Source of the DNA: Gammaproteobacteria bacterium
Lineage (GTDB): Bacteria > Pseudomonadota > Gammaproteobacteria > Steroidobacterales > Steroidobacteraceae
Direction: 5' to 3'
Assembly (NCBI GenBank): GCA_003165495.1
Contig: PMMB01000099.1
Span: 959 to 15,435 of the forward strand
DNA length: 14,477 nt
This document shows, piece by piece, positions 14,018-14,477 of the stretch. The first letter of the stretch is position 1; every line of letters begins with the position of its first letter. The notes under the pieces were generated by a model. The model did not search any database and was not told where the DNA came from. It was given only the letters and a program-made list of their open reading frames with translations. The position numbers and the translations under genes were made by a program.

Positions 14018-14377
14018 CTAGCGCTCCGCTACACGAATCCGGCGTGCCACATCACGGCAGTTGGACCACCCGATGTTCGACAGTGAGTATCCCAACACGC
14101 GCTGCGTGTGCGCATCGACGGTGACTTCCAGCTCGCAGCCATGGAAACCGATCGGTGCACCGGCTGGCTTCTGCGGAAGAAACCAGACGTACACCCATTT
14201 GGTCGATGTCTGGTCGATTTTGCGCGGTTCACCGAATGCCTCCTGCAATCGGCTCACCGGTTTTCCGACATTGTCCGCGGCAATGCTCGGCACCGAACGA
14301 ACGGCGTAGCCGGAGTGGCCGCAACCGGCCAATGTCAAGATTCCAAGGACTATCGCCACAGCCGTGACACGCAACAT
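14018..14377 (-). CDS. Small lipoprotein, BamE/SmpA-like in outline
   Basis: A 119-residue protein with a lipoprotein signal peptide ending in the lipobox LAGC (Cys19) followed by Gly, predicted for the outer membrane. The mature part has the short pattern VGKPVSRLQEAFGEPRKID, then WVYVWFLPQ and a strand pair ELEVTVDAHTQRVLGYSL. This is the helix-helix-strand-strand outline of BamE/OmlA-type small lipoproteins, but the match is one of style and not a firm family assignment. Two further cysteines (in FHGCELE and WSNCRD) could form a disulfide in the periplasm. The start is supported by AGGA at 14385-14388, seven bases upstream. Function unknown. Confidence 0.75.
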   Translation of the reverse strand: MLRVTAVAIVLGILTLAGCGHSGYAVRSVPSIAADNVGKPVSRLQEAFGEPRKIDQTSTKWVYVWFLPQKPAGAPIGFHGCELEVTVDAHTQRVLGYSLSNIGWSNCRDVARRIRVAER

Positions 14378-14384
14378 AATCCGA

Positions 14385-14388
14385 TCCT
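14385..14388 (-). promoter_or_regulatory. Ribosome binding site of the BamE-like lipoprotein gene
   Basis: AGGA on the minus strand, seven bases before the ATG at 14377. Confidence 0.55.
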
Positions 14389-14410
14389 AAGTCTGGTTCC
14401 TTTGGATCGC

Positions 14411-14439
14411 AGTCTTGCCGGCTTCGCCGAGTCTTGCCG
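14411..14439. repeat. Ten-base direct repeat upstream of the last lipoprotein gene
   Basis: AGTCTTGCCG occurs at 14411-14420 and again at 14430-14439, a 19-base period, in the non-coding 100 bases at the right edge. Such a spacing could place two protein contacts two helical turns apart, but nothing else supports an operator. No clear promoter is visible in this stretch. Confidence 0.3.
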
Positions 14440-14477
14440 CAGATTCAAGTCGCAGAATAGGAATCCATCGTGTACGC

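Noticed and set aside
14459..14477. AGGA followed seven bases later by GTG at 14470 as start of a rightward gene
   Set aside because: Only two full codons remain before the window ends, so a coding region cannot be supported.

Overview
This is a high-GC window that reads as ordinary chromosome of a gammaproteobacterium, probably from the Xanthomonadales/Steroidobacterales part of the class. That placement is an inference from the large 1613-residue NAD-type glutamate dehydrogenase, the alpha/beta-type pyruvate dehydrogenase E1 and the proteobacterial style of the lipoproteins; no rRNA or other marker is present. Genes are tightly packed and there is no CRISPR array, insertion sequence, phage gene, tRNA or rRNA.

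Left block (1-9268, all + strand): E1 alpha (cut by the window edge), E1 beta and lipoyl-bearing E2 of a pyruvate (or related 2-oxoacid) dehydrogenase complex, then the giant NAD-dependent glutamate dehydrogenase, a stand-alone YiiD-type hotdog thioesterase, and 2,3-bisphosphoglycerate-dependent phosphoglycerate mutase. Gaps between the six genes are 1-14 bases, so they look like one transcription unit of central carbon and nitrogen metabolism. No E3 (dihydrolipoamide dehydrogenase) gene is present. The E2 catalytic motif has Thr where the usual Asp stands.

Middle block (9279-11625, all - strand): the clearest regulatory story of the window. A sigma70-like promoter (11597-11625) leads straight into a TPP riboswitch (about 11485-11589). 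It is followed by a YkoF-like thiamine/HMP-binding protein, a PnuC-family transporter (best read as the thiamine transporter PnuT) and a phosphotransferase-family kinase that in this setting is probably a thiamine kinase. A [2Fe-2S] ferredoxin gene follows 38 bases further on. The kinase and transporter would be called only 'APH family' and 'nicotinamide mononucleotide transporter' without the riboswitch, so the riboswitch decides the annotation: thiamine uptake and salvage. TPP is the cofactor of the E1 enzyme encoded in the left block.

Right block (11655-14477): a PhzF-family isomerase on +, then on - a short alanine/lysine-rich lipoprotein, a membrane-anchored TPR protein with a PLDc_N-like N-terminus, and a small BamE-like lipoprotein. 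These look like envelope genes of unknown role. The final 100 bases hold the ribosome binding site of the last lipoprotein and a 10-base direct repeat.

I see no new defence, mobile or biosynthetic system. The items most worth following are the TPP-controlled salvage operon, with its extra riboswitch hairpin and junction hairpin, and the altered E2 active-site motif.
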